Assembly: GCF_000380165.1 (NCBI RefSeq) | Contig: NZ_KB904713.1 | Coordinates: 156,031-220,030 of the forward strand | Direction: 5' to 3' | Source of the DNA: Wenjunlia vitaminophila DSM 41686 | GTDB taxonomy: Bacteria; Actinomycetota; Actinomycetes; Streptomycetales; Streptomycetaceae | Length of the DNA stretch: 64,000 bases | Shown: positions 26,483-35,958 of the stretch, piece after piece | Numbering within the stretch: the stretch's first letter is position 1 | How the letters are laid out: every line of letters starts with the position of its first letter | The notes under the pieces: model-generated | What the model saw: the letters and a program-made list of their open reading frames with translations, nothing else | Database searches by the model: none | Told to the model about the DNA's origin: nothing | Program-made: the position numbers and the translations under genes

Positions 26483-27844
26483 TCAGACGGCCGTCGCCGC
26501 TTCGATCGCCGGCACCCGCAGTCCCCGCCGGGTGGTGCCCAGGCTGGCGGCGAGGGTGAGCACGGCGGCGACGGTGACGATGCCGAGGTAGATCCAGACC
26601 GTGGCGTCCGGCACCACCTGGTCCCGCCTGGCGATGCTGTACGGGATCACGGTGAACAGCGAGGCGACCGAGCCGAACAGCACGCCGGTGACCGCGAGCA
26701 CCGCGCTCTCCAACGCGACCATGCGCTGGACCTGGCCCGGTGTGGCCCCGACCAGCCGCTGCTGGCCGAACTCCCGGCGACGGTGGGTGGTCGCCGCCAC
26801 CAGGGTGTTGACGAGCATGATCGCGGCGAACAGCAGGATCATCCCGATGACCACGAAGTTCAGCGTCTCGATGTTCCTCTGCTCGTTGGTCTTGGCCAGC
26901 CCGGAGGCGGCCATCTCGGCGTTCTCGATGCTCTGCATGTACAGCGTTCCGGTGGCGATGCCGGTGAACAGGATGATCGGCATCAGGGCGCTGGCCATCG
27001 TGTGGCTCCGCTGCCGGACGTTGTGGGCGGTCAGGTAGCCGCTGACGCCGCCGAGGCGGGCCAGCGGGACGGCCACGGCGGAGGCCACCGTGCGGACCAG
27101 GCCGGGGGAGAGCAGCGCCAGGCCGATGGCGAACCAGATGCAGGACTGACCCGAGGTCATCATGGCGTCCGACCCCTCGTCGCCCATCGCGGTCGCGGTG
27201 ACGAGGGCCAGGACGGTGCCCAGGGCCATGAAGGCAGCCGCGGGGACGATCCGCTTCTTGCCCATCCGGCGATCCTCTGTGGCGGCGGCCAGCAGTGACT
27301 CGGTCACCCGCATCCCGGCGGCGCGCCGGGCGGTCAGCGTCGCGGCGATGGTGGAGGCGGCGAAGGTGATGCCGAGCCCCATGCCCAGCGCGGTGGAGCC
27401 GAACCGGTAGTCCACGCCCGGGGCCACCTGGTCGGTCTCGACCAGCAGCTCGAGCAGGGCCCGGCCGGCGAGCGCCGCGAGGGGGACGGCGAGGGCGGCG
27501 GCGAGCAGGGCGAGCACCGCGGTCTCGCCGACGATCATCCGGCCGACCTGCGCGGGGGTGGCCCCCACGCTCTTCAGCAGGGCCATCTCCCGGCCGCGCT
27601 GCCGCACCGAGAGGGTGAGCGTGGAGGTGACCGCGAAGACCACGAGCAGCAGGCCCCAGCCGCCCACCACCGTGCCCATGGTCTCCAGCGTCTCCTTGCT
27701 CTGGTCCGGCACCCCCTGGGCCGAGCCGGTGTCGAGCATGGAGGCGAACGCCATCAGGATGACCGCGCCGAGGAACACGGCGAGGAAGCTGGCCAGGAAG
27801 GAACCGGTGCGGAAGCGCAGGGTGCGCAGTGCGAGTCCGAACAT
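26483..27844 (-). CDS. ABC transporter permease, MacB/FtsX type
   Basis: A 453-residue membrane protein with two FtsX units in one chain. It has an N-terminal helix (SFLASFLAVFLGAVILMAF), helices around GWGLLLVVFAVTSTLTLSVRQRGREMALLKSVGATPAQV, and a second set ending with NTLVAATTHRRREFGQQRLVGATPGQV. The repeated R(R)E...LK/RL(V)GAT coupling motif is the family mark for contact with the ATPase. Such pairs export peptides, lipids or antibiotics, or act in cell-envelope signalling. It starts two bases after the ATPase stop. Confidence 0.9.
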   Translation of the reverse strand: MFGLALRTLRFRTGSFLASFLAVFLGAVILMAFASMLDTGSAQGVPDQSKETLETMGTVVGGWGLLLVVFAVTSTLTLSVRQRGREMALLKSVGATPAQVGRMIVGETAVLALLAAALAVPLAALAGRALLELLVETDQVAPGVDYRFGSTALGMGLGITFAASTIAATLTARRAAGMRVTESLLAAATEDRRMGKKRIVPAAAFMALGTVLALVTATAMGDEGSDAMMTSGQSCIWFAIGLALLSPGLVRTVASAVAVPLARLGGVSGYLTAHNVRQRSHTMASALMPIILFTGIATGTLYMQSIENAEMAASGLAKTNEQRNIETLNFVVIGMILLFAAIMLVNTLVAATTHRRREFGQQRLVGATPGQVQRMVALESAVLAVTGVLFGSVASLFTVIPYSIARRDQVVPDATVWIYLGIVTVAAVLTLAASLGTTRRGLRVPAIEAATAV

Positions 27845-27846
27845 GG

Positions 27847-28635
27847 TCAGGCACCCGCCAGCACACGACGTCGCTCGACCTCGTCGGCCAGGTGGGTCAT
27901 CCGCTCGGCGACCGCCTCCGCGGTCGGGTTCCGCAGCTCGCCCACGAGCTGGCCGTCGGCAAGGAACAGCACCGAGCCGGCGTAGGAGGCGGCGACCGGG
28001 TCGTGGGTGACCATCACCACCGTCTGGCCGAAGGTGTGCACGGCCTCCCGGAGCAGGACCAGCACGTCCCGGGCGCTGCGGGTGTCCAGGGCGCCGGTCG
28101 GCTCGTCGGCGAAGATCACGCTGGGGCTGGTGACCAGGGTCCGGGCGATGGCCACCCGCTGCTGCTGGCCGCCGGAGAGCTCGGCCGGGCGGTGGTCGAG
28201 CCGCTGCCCGAGACCGACCCGTTCGAGTACCGCGCGGCAGTGCCTGCGGTCCACCTTCCGCCCCGCCAGTCGCAGCGGGAGGGTCACGTTCTGGTAGACG
28301 GTCAGCATCGGCAGCAGGTTGAACTGCTGGAAGACGAAGCCGATCCGCTGCCGGCGGAACTTGGTCAGCTCGGTCTCGGTGCCCGCGGTCAGCTCCGCCC
28401 CGTCCACGTGGACCGTGCCGGCGGTCGGCCGGTCGAGGCCGGCCGCACACTGCAACAGGGTGCTCTTGCCGGAACCGGAGGGGCCCATCACCGCGGTGAA
28501 CGTGCCGGAGGCCAGGGTGAGCGAGACCCCGTCGAGCGCGTTGACCGGCTGCTCCGCGGTGCCGTGGACCTTGCGGACCCCCACCAGCCGCAGCGCCTCG
28601 GCGTTCCGCGGGGTCGCCTTGCCTTGGGTGAACAT
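27847..28635 (-). CDS. ABC transporter ATP-binding protein, MacB/LolD type
   Basis: A 262-residue ATPase with Walker A GPSGSGKST (about 50), Q-loop FVFQQFNLL, signature LSGGQQQRVAIAR, Walker B VIFADEPTGALD and the H-loop MVTHD. The QQFNLLP and DEPTGALD wording is that of the MacB/LolD subfamily. The ATG at 28635 follows AAGGAGACGG; the 90-codon upstream extension is not credible. It is the first gene of a two-gene operon with the permease, read away from the PLP decarboxylase gene, with about 285 bases of promoter region between. Confidence 0.93.
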   Translation of the reverse strand: MFTQGKATPRNAEALRLVGVRKVHGTAEQPVNALDGVSLTLASGTFTAVMGPSGSGKSTLLQCAAGLDRPTAGTVHVDGAELTAGTETELTKFRRQRIGFVFQQFNLLPMLTVYQNVTLPLRLAGRKVDRRHCRAVLERVGLGQRLDHRPAELSGGQQQRVAIARTLVTSPSVIFADEPTGALDTRSARDVLVLLREAVHTFGQTVVMVTHDPVAASYAGSVLFLADGQLVGELRNPTAEAVAERMTHLADEVERRRVLAGA

Positions 28636-28920
28636 GTCGCCGTCTCCTTGGGTGTGTGGTCCGGGTGGGTGTCGCGCGCTGGTGACGACGCTACGGAGCG
28701 GGGACGGGACCCACGAGGGGCGCAGAACCCGGAACGGGGGTGTACCTACCCCCCCTGTCCGAGCTGGGGCGCGTCCCAGGTCGCGGCACGGGTGGGCCGG
28801 TCGGTCCATCAGCGGTCCACCGGGAGGCGTTTTCCTGGGCCGGGAGGGAACGGTGAACGAGGAGCAGCGCGGGCCGGGCGGCGTGGGGTGACCCCCGGGG
28901 GTCACGGAGAGGACGGGGAC

Positions 28921-30288
28921 GTGGCACCGACGACGATGGCACGCAGACGGGAAGCGGTGGTGCGCGGGGCGGTCAGCGCCGGGCTGGTCGGGCCGCGGGC
29001 CCCCCTCGCCGGGTTCCTGGACGCGGACGGCATCCGGCGTTCCGTCGCGGACCTACAGGCCGCGTTCGCCGACGTGCCGGAGGTGCTGCACACCTTCGCG
29101 GTGAAGGCCGGGTCGCTGGTTCCGGTGCTGCGGCTGCTCGCGGAACGGGGGATGGGGTGCGAGGTCGCGAGCCCGGGGGAGTTGGCGCAGGCGCTGGCGG
29201 CCGGGGTGCCGCCCGGGCGCATCGTGCTGGACTCCCCGGCCAAGACCTGGAACGAGCTGGCGCACGCCCTGGACCTCGGTGTCGCGGTCAACGCGGACAG
29301 CCTCGAGGAACTGCACCGGATCGATGTGCTGCTCGACGGCGCCACCCCCCGCTCGACCCTCGGCCTCCGGGTCAACCCGCAGGTGGGGGCGGGGGCCATC
29401 GGCGCGATGAGCACCGCAACCGCGCACGCGAAGTTCGGCGTCGCCCTCCATGACCCGGGAGCGGTCGAGCAGGTCGTGCGGGCGTTCGCCACGCGTCCCT
29501 GGCTGACCCGGCTGCACGCCCACGTCGGCTCGCAGGGCTGCCCGCTCGAGCTGATCGCGGCGGGCCTGAAGGAGACGTACGACCTGGCCGAACGGATCAA
29601 CGCGGAACTGGGGCGGCGCCAGGTCACCAGCCTGGACATCGGCGGCGGGCTCCCCGTCAACTTCGCCGACGACGAGGTCACCCCCACCTTCGCCGAGTAC
29701 GTCCAGCACCTGCGGCGGGCCGTCCCGGGACTGTTCACCGGCGCGTACGCGCTGGTCACCGAGTTCGGCCGGGCCCTGCTCGCCAAGAACGGCTTCCTGG
29801 TGTCGGTCGTGGAGTACACCAAGGAGTCGGGCGGGCGGCGCATCGCGGTGACCCACGCCGGGGCACAGGTCGCCACCCGCACGGTGTTCATGCCCGAGGC
29901 GTGGCCGCTGCGGATCGGGGCGTTCGACCCCAGGGGCCGGGAGAAGACCGCCCCCGACGTGGTCCAGGACGTCGCCGGGCCCTGCTGTTTCGCCGGTGAC
30001 CTGGTGGCCAGGGGACGCGAACTGCCGGAGCTCGAACCGGGGGACCTGGTGGTGCTCCTGGACACCGGCGCGTACTACATGTCCACGCCGTTCACCTACA
30101 ACAGCCTGGCCAGACCGCCGGTGTACGGCTTCACCACGGCCGGCGGGGGGACGGCGGACCAGGTGCGGTTCGGCACCGTGCGGGAGGGCCAGACGCTGCG
30201 GAGCGTGGTCGTCGAGAGCGGGCTCGACCAGGTCGAGGCCCTGGTGTCGCTGGTGCCGGGCCCGGAGGGCGGCCCCGGCACCGACTGA
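28921..30288 (+). CDS. Type III PLP-dependent decarboxylase (diaminopimelate decarboxylase-like)
   Basis: A 455-residue protein of the Orn/DAP/Arg decarboxylase group 2. Marks in order: the PLP lysine in TFAVKAGSLVPVLRLL (normally YAVKAN), LRVNPQVG, HAHVGSQGCPLEL, the GGG phosphate loop in LDIGGGLPVNF, and the partner-chain cysteine in GPCCFAGDLVA. Final aromatic GAYYMSTPFTYN is also kept. The change of YAVKANP to FAVKAGS and the 35-residue longer N-terminus suggest a paralogue with a specialised amino-acid substrate rather than housekeeping lysA. GTG start after GGAGAGGA. Its stop codon directly abuts that of the next, convergent gene. Confidence 0.85.
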   Translation: MAPTTMARRREAVVRGAVSAGLVGPRAPLAGFLDADGIRRSVADLQAAFADVPEVLHTFAVKAGSLVPVLRLLAERGMGCEVASPGELAQALAAGVPPGRIVLDSPAKTWNELAHALDLGVAVNADSLEELHRIDVLLDGATPRSTLGLRVNPQVGAGAIGAMSTATAHAKFGVALHDPGAVEQVVRAFATRPWLTRLHAHVGSQGCPLELIAAGLKETYDLAERINAELGRRQVTSLDIGGGLPVNFADDEVTPTFAEYVQHLRRAVPGLFTGAYALVTEFGRALLAKNGFLVSVVEYTKESGGRRIAVTHAGAQVATRTVFMPEAWPLRIGAFDPRGREKTAPDVVQDVAGPCCFAGDLVARGRELPELEPGDLVVLLDTGAYYMSTPFTYNSLARPPVYGFTTAGGGTADQVRFGTVREGQTLRSVVVESGLDQVEALVSLVPGPEGGPGTD

Positions 30289-31014
30289 TCAGCCGCGGTC
30301 ACCGGTCCCTGGGCCGTCGGCCGCGGGTCGGGTCTGACGCCAGAACTGCGGGCTGCCCTTGGCCCGGACCACGATGCCCAGCCTGGCCAGCTCGCCGCGC
30401 AACTGCTCGGCGTCGTCCTCGTCCCCCCGTTCCAACGCCCGGTCCCGGGCCCGGAACAGGGCGTCCAGCGTCCCGGAGAGCTCGGGGAGGCCCTCCACCC
30501 ACCGCCGGTACCGCTCCCGGTGCGGGTCGTCGTCGGTCCAGGGGAGGTCGTGGGCGAGGAAGGCGCTGCGCAGGGGGTCGGCGTGAAGGTGGGTGGACTG
30601 CCTGACCAGCTCACCGGTGTCCCGGTCGAGCAGGACCAGGTAACTGTCGTCCAGGAAGGCGCCGCTGACCGCGTCCCGTTCGAACCGCCGGGTCTTCCCG
30701 CCCCGCCGCAGGGCCACGCCCTTGTCGGAGACGGTGACCGTGAGGTGTTCGTGAGCTCCCCCCGCAGCGATGACCAGGCCCACCAGCAGACCGACCGCCA
30801 GGGAGACCAGGGTGGCGGCCGGCTCGTGGTCGGAGAGGGAGTCGATGAACCGCAGCGGACCCCTGAACGGCACGAAGGGGATCGACGCCACCCAGCCGGC
30901 CACGGCCTGGAGCAACCACCCCGCCCCCGCTCCCAGCAACGGGAAACCGATCCACATGAGCAGCAGACCGGGCTCGGCGACCACCGTCTCACCAGTGGAC
31001 GGCGTGGAGTTCAT
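30289..31014 (-). CDS. YqeB-like membrane protein
   Basis: A 241-residue protein with two or three N-terminal membrane helices (LLLMWIGFPLLGAGAGWLLQAVAGWVASIP and ATLVSLAVGLLVGLVIAAGG), then a cytosolic beta-rich domain (HLTVTVSDKGVALRRGGKTRRFERDAVSGAFLDDSYLVLLDRD) and a charged helical end. The layout and wording match the actinobacterial YqeB-like family of unknown role. ATG at 31014 with AGGGAG upstream; another ATG at 31050 is possible. Its stop and that of the PLP enzyme form the contiguous palindrome TGATCA. Confidence 0.75.
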   Translation of the reverse strand: MNSTPSTGETVVAEPGLLLMWIGFPLLGAGAGWLLQAVAGWVASIPFVPFRGPLRFIDSLSDHEPAATLVSLAVGLLVGLVIAAGGAHEHLTVTVSDKGVALRRGGKTRRFERDAVSGAFLDDSYLVLLDRDTGELVRQSTHLHADPLRSAFLAHDLPWTDDDPHRERYRRWVEGLPELSGTLDALFRARDRALERGDEDDAEQLRGELARLGIVVRAKGSPQFWRQTRPAADGPGTGDRG

Positions 31015-31136
31015 CGAGGAGGCTCCCTGGGCCTGACGGGTTCCCAACATGACCACGACGGTACGGGTGCGTCCCGGTGCAGGCGTCCCCCGAAGGTATG
31101 CGGGGGTGCGACTTTGGTCGGACAACTCTGGTTGGA

Positions 31137-31174
31137 CAACGGTTCGGCCCGGTGGTGCCCGGGCCGAACCGTTG
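31137..31174 (-). terminator. Hairpin terminator after flotillin gene
   Basis: A perfect 16-base stem (31137-31152 with 31159-31174) with a 6-base loop lies 14 bases after the flotillin stop on the minus strand. No U-tract is present. Confidence 0.7.
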
Positions 31175-31187
31175 TGCCGACGGGGGG

Positions 31188-32606
31188 TCAGCCGGTGGCC
31201 GACGGCCGTCCGTCCGGCACCGCCGCGGTGTCCGGCGGCTCCGCACCGCCCTGGCCTCCGGCCGTCGCGCCGCCGGCGGCACCGGGGTCCATGTTGCTCA
31301 GGAGCTGCCTGGCCAGGCCGAGACCGGCGCCGCCCATGGTGAGCGCCTTGGCGAACATCTCCGCCATGCCGTCACCGCCGTTGAGCATCACCATCTGGTC
31401 CACGTTGCCGAACGCCTGGGCGCCGGCCGCGGCGATCTCCGGCCAGCGTTCGGCGAGCTGCTGGGCGATGACCGCCTCCTGGTTCTCGGCCAGCGCTGCG
31501 GCCCTGGCCTTGATCGTTTCCGCCTCGGCGAGCCCCTTGGCCCGCACCGCCTCCGCCGCCGCCAGGCCCCGCGCCTTGATCGCGTCCGCCTCTGCCTCGC
31601 CGGTGGCCCTGGTGGACATCGCCTCGGCCGTGGCCCAGAGTTCCTTCTCCCGGGCCCTGGCCTGGGCCGCGGCGATCTGGACGTCGCGTTCGGCTTCGCC
31701 CAGGGTGCGCTTCTTGTAGGCCGCCGCGTCCGCCGGCTTGCGGACGTCCGCCTGGAGCTGCTGTTCCCGGCGCTGCGCCTCGAGTTCGGCGACCCGGGTC
31801 TTCTGGACCACCACTTCCTGTCGGGCCTGCGCCTGGGCCAGCGGGCCCGACTGCTCGGCCTGGGCCCTGGCCCGGTCCCGTTCGGCCTGGAAGCCGGCCT
31901 GGAGGATCACGCTGTCCCTGGTCGCCTCGGCCTTGCGGGCGGCGGCCTTCTGCTCGGCCTCGGTCGCCAGCCGGTCCGCCTCGGCCTGGGCGATGCGGGC
32001 GTCCCGCTGCACCACGGCGGTGTGGGGGGCGGCGAGGTTCTTGATGTAACCCGTGGGGTCGTCGATCTCCTGGATCTGCAGCGAGTCGATGATCAGACCG
32101 AGTTTCTCCATCTCGGTGCCGGAGGCGACCCGGGTCTGCCCGGTCAGCTTCTCCCGGTCCCTGATCATGTCCTCCACGGTCAGTCCGCCGACGATGGAGC
32201 GCAGGTGCCCGGAGAACACGTTGTGCACCCGCTCGGCCATGTGCTTCTGCTGGCCGAGGAAGCGCCGGGCGGCGTTGGCGATGGAGACGTAGTCGTCGCC
32301 CACCTTGAAGATGACCACGCCGCGGACCTTCACCGGGATGCCCTGGTAGGTGACGCAGTCCACGGACAGGGACGCTTCGTTGAGGTCCAGCGAGAGCTTG
32401 CGCACGGTGCGGGCGAAGGGAAGCACCAGGGTGCCCCGGCCGGTGACGATGCGGAAGTTCATCCCTTCCTTGAGGCCATCGGTACCGCGCCGCGCCCCGG
32501 AGATGATCAGGGCCTCGTTGGGCTCGGCGACCCGCCACATCACCTTGAACAGAAGCAGTAAGAACAGCAGGGCGGCGAGGCCGCCCCCCAGCACAGCGAT
32601 GACCAC
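31188..32606 (-). CDS. Flotillin-like (SPFH/band 7) membrane scaffold protein
   Basis: A 472-residue flotillin. It has one N-terminal membrane helix (VLGGGLAALLFLLLLFKVMW), the SPFH domain (about 25-200: EPNEALIISGARRG... VTYQGIPVKVRGVVIFKVG... RSIVGGLTVEDMIRDREKL), and a long Ala/Glu-rich coiled coil with EAEAD/AEAE repeats (about 205-400). A Gly/Pro end follows. Flotillins gather proteins in fluid membrane microdomains and affect secretion, signalling and cell shape. GTG start at 32606 after GGGGGGAG. The small NfeD-like gene upstream on the same strand is the usual partner. Confidence 0.93.
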   Translation of the reverse strand: MVIAVLGGGLAALLFLLLLFKVMWRVAEPNEALIISGARRGTDGLKEGMNFRIVTGRGTLVLPFARTVRKLSLDLNEASLSVDCVTYQGIPVKVRGVVIFKVGDDYVSIANAARRFLGQQKHMAERVHNVFSGHLRSIVGGLTVEDMIRDREKLTGQTRVASGTEMEKLGLIIDSLQIQEIDDPTGYIKNLAAPHTAVVQRDARIAQAEADRLATEAEQKAAARKAEATRDSVILQAGFQAERDRARAQAEQSGPLAQAQARQEVVVQKTRVAELEAQRREQQLQADVRKPADAAAYKKRTLGEAERDVQIAAAQARAREKELWATAEAMSTRATGEAEADAIKARGLAAAEAVRAKGLAEAETIKARAAALAENQEAVIAQQLAERWPEIAAAGAQAFGNVDQMVMLNGGDGMAEMFAKALTMGGAGLGLARQLLSNMDPGAAGGATAGGQGGAEPPDTAAVPDGRPSATG

Positions 32607-32792
32607 GTAAGGCTCCCCCCTCGGGCGCGCCGTGCGCTGCGGGCACGGCCGCGCGGTCTTTGCTGGGGAGTCTCCGCCCGCGGGGGCCGGATCGGCCGGG
32701 GTGCGGAGATCCTGTGACGGACCTGCTACAGCCCTATCGCCGAACCCTTACCGCGCCGGGGGTTTGCGTCCGTGGCACCCGCCTCAACGGGA

Positions 32793-32996
32793 TCAACTGC
32801 CCAGGGCCCGCGCCACGTAGACGGTGCGCGGCGGCTGGTACTCCACCACCACGATCACCGTGCCCACCTCGATGGTCTCCTCCGGGGACACCGGGTGGGC
32901 CAGGAACGCCTCCGCACCCCCGCGCACCGAGACCATGACCTCTCCCACCAGGCCGGGCCCCACCGTTCCGGTGACCCGCCCCTCACGTCCGACCAT
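32793..32996 (-). CDS. Small NfeD-like OB-fold protein next to flotillin
   Basis: A 67-residue all-beta protein: MVGREGRVTGTVGPGLVGEV, then a second strand pair and IEVGTVIVVVEYQPPRTVYV. This matches the C-terminal OB-fold domain of NfeD proteins, which bind flotillins; the membrane part is missing, as is common in the actinobacterial short form. The 186 bases up to the flotillin start are non-coding, but both genes point the same way and are likely one unit. The ribosome-binding site is poor. Confidence 0.72.
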   Translation of the reverse strand: MVGREGRVTGTVGPGLVGEVMVSVRGGAEAFLAHPVSPEETIEVGTVIVVVEYQPPRTVYVARALGS

Positions 32997-33138
32997 GTGC
33001 GGAGACTAACGGACGGTCCCCGTCACCGGCGACGCCGTGGCACCGGCCCCCTGGCTGCCCCCGACCCGTCCTCGACCGTTCCACCGTGCCGTGGGGCCGT
33101 GCCGGTGACCGCCCACCGGCGCGGCCCCGGGGCGTCCC

Positions 33139-34440
33139 TCACCCGGAGAGGGTCTCCGGCGAACCCGCCGTGGTCCCGGTCCCGGTGCCGGCCACGTCGC
33201 CGAGGCCCGGTTCCACGCCGCCCTCGCCGCCCATGCCCAGCGCCACCTTGGTCCAGCCGGTCTCCCTGCGGTCGAAGGAGCCGTAGGCGTCGATCGCGTC
33301 CTCGGTGAACGACCAGTGGGTGACCAACGGGCTCGGGTCCAGCGCGCCGGACGCCACCAGCGAGACCAGGTGCGGCAGGTAGTGGCGGTGGTGGCAGTTG
33401 CCCATCTTCAGGGTGAGGTTCTTCATGAACGCCGCGCCGAAGGGATAGTGCTGCACCTGCGGCGGATACAGCCCGATGACCCCGATGGTGCCCGCCTTGG
33501 CGGCCATCTCCACCGCCCAGCGCGCGGCCAGCGACGGGGCGTCCCCTGGCGTCCAGGTGCCGAAGCTGTCCGGGTGGTGCACCGGAGCGACCTCCTCGGC
33601 CTCGTGCGCGAACTCGCCCTCCTGGCTGGCGAGGGCGTCCCGGGCAGGCCCCCTGGCCGGGCGTTGGGCGTCCACGCCCACGGCGTCGATCACCCGGTCC
33701 GCCCCGATGCCGCCGGTCAGCTCCAGGACCGCCTCCACCGGGTCCTCGGCGTTGAAGTCGATGGGCTCCGCGTGCTGGCGGCGGGCGAGCTCCAGCCGGT
33801 CGTGGACGCCGTCCACCACGATGATCCGGCCGGCGCCGTGCAGCCGCAGGCAGCCGATGGCTGCCTGACCGACCGGCCCCGCGCCCAGCACCACCACCGT
33901 GTCCCCGGTGCTGACCTCGGCGAGCTTCGTCCCGAACCAGGCCGTGGGGTAGATGTCGGACAGCATGATCGCCTGGGCGTCGTCCACCGACTCGGGCAGG
34001 GGCACCAGGCCGGCGTGGGCGAACGGCACCCGGGCGTACTCGGCCTGGAGCCCGTCCAGGCCGCCGGCTGACTCGGGACCGCCGAAGTAGGTGGTGCCGG
34101 CGAGCCGGCCGTTGGGGTTGGCGTTGTCGCACTGCGCGTGGTAGCCGGCCCGGCAGTAGCTGCACACCCCACACGCGACGGTGGAGGGCACCACCACGCG
34201 GTCCCCCGGCTGGAGGTTGCGCACGGACCCCGCGACCTCCTCGACGACGCCCACGGCCTCGTGCCCGAGGATGCGGCCCGGCTGCATCCCGGTCATGGTG
34301 CCCCGGACGAAGTGCAGGTCCGTTCCGCAGATCGCCGACGTGGTGACCCGCACGATGGCGTCGTACCGGTCCTGGATCTTCGGTTGGGGCACGTCATCGA
34401 GGCGGATGTCCCCTATGGCGTGCCAGACGACGGCCTTCAT
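33139..34440 (-). CDS. Zinc-dependent alcohol dehydrogenase (formaldehyde-dehydrogenase-like MDR)
   Basis: A 433-residue medium-chain dehydrogenase. Catalytic zinc residues: CGTDLHFVRG (Cys38 region) and GHEAVGVVEE; structural zinc: CGVCSYCRAGYHAQC; NAD-binding GAGPVGQAAIGCL. The long insertion and the FMKNLTLKMGNCHHRHYLPHL segment place it with glutathione-independent formaldehyde dehydrogenase-like enzymes, which oxidise small alcohols or aldehydes in the cytosol. The end is a Gly/Thr-rich tail of about 25 residues. ATG start at 34440. It stands alone on the minus strand. Confidence 0.9.
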   Translation of the reverse strand: MKAVVWHAIGDIRLDDVPQPKIQDRYDAIVRVTTSAICGTDLHFVRGTMTGMQPGRILGHEAVGVVEEVAGSVRNLQPGDRVVVPSTVACGVCSYCRAGYHAQCDNANPNGRLAGTTYFGGPESAGGLDGLQAEYARVPFAHAGLVPLPESVDDAQAIMLSDIYPTAWFGTKLAEVSTGDTVVVLGAGPVGQAAIGCLRLHGAGRIIVVDGVHDRLELARRQHAEPIDFNAEDPVEAVLELTGGIGADRVIDAVGVDAQRPARGPARDALASQEGEFAHEAEEVAPVHHPDSFGTWTPGDAPSLAARWAVEMAAKAGTIGVIGLYPPQVQHYPFGAAFMKNLTLKMGNCHHRHYLPHLVSLVASGALDPSPLVTHWSFTEDAIDAYGSFDRRETGWTKVALGMGGEGGVEPGLGDVAGTGTGTTAGSPETLSG

Positions 34441-34542
34441 GTGCTCGCCTCCTGACTCGGACGTCCATGCGGACGATCGAGTGCCCGTTCGGCAGGGAGG
34501 GAAACAGCGGTGGGCGCGTGGGCCCCAGCGGTGACCGGTCGG

Positions 34543-34887
34543 TCACTCGCCGGGGCGGGTCGGCTTGAGCGGGTCGTGCCCCAGGTCCATCAACTGGTGC
34601 CGCCACTCGGCGTCGCCGGCCTTGGGTTCGGCCTCCAGGTTGGCCTGCCGGTGCACACTGTCGATCACGTGTTGCATCGTCCGTGCGTCGCGCGGGGTCA
34701 GGTCGCGCCGCCGTTTGCCGAGGATCTCCACCACCTGCTGCCCGGTGGGGGGCTCGATCTGGTCCGGAAGCTCCTCGGTGTCCTCGCCCGCTGACCGGGT
34801 GCGGAGCCAGTCCTCCAGTTCGCGCGAGGTCATGTTGACGATGGTGTGGAACTCCTGCCACAGCTCGTCGGGCACCTGTGCAGTCAT
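34543..34887 (-). CDS. DUF3140 protein
   Basis: A 114-residue cytosolic protein beginning MTAQVPDELWQEFHTIVNM. The pattern VNMTSRELEDWLRT...GQQVVEILGKRRRDLTPRD...MQHVIDSVHR QANLEA is the whole of DUF3140, a helical family of unknown function common in Streptomyces. AGGAGCAACGCC precedes the ATG. It lies alone between the dehydrogenase and the sigma/anti-sigma pair. Confidence 0.85.
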   Translation of the reverse strand: MTAQVPDELWQEFHTIVNMTSRELEDWLRTRSAGEDTEELPDQIEPPTGQQVVEILGKRRRDLTPRDARTMQHVIDSVHRQANLEAEPKAGDAEWRHQLMDLGHDPLKPTRPGE

Positions 34888-35032
34888 GGCGTTGCTCCTG
34901 GCCGTTCCTCGGGTGCGTCGTTCCTCGGTGTGTCGGTACCCCCTCCCCAGGATGGGTCGGCTGGCCGGGCTCCGCGACCCGGTCCGCTCCGTGCACGGTC
35001 CGTGTCCACCGGATCGGCGCCGTCCTGCGAGC

Positions 35033-35950
35033 TCACCGGCGGTCCCGGTGACGCCCGGTCCCCCCGTCGTCCCACCCGCCGTCGTCCCACCCGCCGTCGT
35101 CGTCCGGAGCCGTCGTCCTCGCACCCTGCGGGTACGCCGCCGTGGAGTCGGCGGCCTGCTCGTCGTCGCCACTGGTGTCAGCGGAGCGCTCGGGGTACTG
35201 CACCTCGTCCCGGTCGCCGGTCCTGTCCCTGGTGGAGGAGCCGGGGCGCGGCAGCTCCGAGGTGTCGGGGCTCCCCCCCGTCCGGTTCTCGTCCTGGTTC
35301 TCGTCCTGGTCCTCGTGGTCACGGGAGCCCCCCTCCTGGTGGGTGGGGTCCTGGGTCGCGGCCTCCCGGGGAGGCGGCTGCGGGACGTCGGTGGCTCCGG
35401 TCCCGCCGCCCTCCGGGCCGCCGTCCTCGACGGCGGCTTCCTCCCGGGCCCGGCGCTCGCCGTCGGAGGACGACGGCGAGCCGGTCGCGGAGCCCGGGGG
35501 TGGCTCCCCCGAGCGCCTGGTGTCGGAGGGCGGGTCCGTGGGGGAGGGCGGGGGTGCCGGAGTGGACCGCACCGACCCGGGTTGCTGCGGGGGGTGCTCC
35601 TGGTCGGGCGGCAACAGGGGGACGCCCACGCCGGCCAGGGCGATGCCGCTGCCGAGGACCACGCTCGCCACCACGGCCACGGCGGTGGACGGGGCCGCAC
35701 CCAGACGCCGCACCCACCAGCGCAGGGGTGGCACGGGCCGGGCGCGACGCCGACGTGTAGCGCCCTTCACCCGCGCGGCGTGGAACATCGCGACCGCCTG
35801 CTCCTCCCCCTCGGGATCGGCCCCGCACGGACCGGCCGCGGCGGCCAGCACCTGTGCCAGCTCGCCGGCGGTCCGGTCGCTCATCCGGTCAGCCGGGTCG
35901 TCCCCGGCGAGCCGTCGCAGGGCCGCGCCGTCGAAGTTCTCGGCGTCCAT
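35033..35950 (-). CDS. Anti-sigma-like membrane protein with long acidic exported tail
   Basis: A 305-residue single-pass protein. A cytosolic N-terminal part of about 75 residues is followed by one membrane helix (STAVAVVASVVLGSGIALAGV, about 86-106) and an exported low-complexity tail rich in Pro, Ser, Asp, Glu and Gly, ending with repeated GGWDD units. It follows the ECF sigma gene by eight bases if the ATG at 35950 is used (AGGAG upstream); the alternative GTG at 35962 would overlap the sigma stop by four bases. Position and topology suggest that it holds the sigma factor at the membrane, though no zinc HxxxCxxC motif is seen. Confidence 0.65.
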   Translation of the reverse strand: MDAENFDGAALRRLAGDDPADRMSDRTAGELAQVLAAAAGPCGADPEGEEQAVAMFHAARVKGATRRRRARPVPPLRWWVRRLGAAPSTAVAVVASVVLGSGIALAGVGVPLLPPDQEHPPQQPGSVRSTPAPPPSPTDPPSDTRRSGEPPPGSATGSPSSSDGERRAREEAAVEDGGPEGGGTGATDVPQPPPREAATQDPTHQEGGSRDHEDQDENQDENRTGGSPDTSELPRPGSSTRDRTGDRDEVQYPERSADTSGDDEQAADSTAAYPQGARTTAPDDDGGWDDGGWDDGGTGRHRDRR

Positions 35951-35958
35951 CTTGTCTC

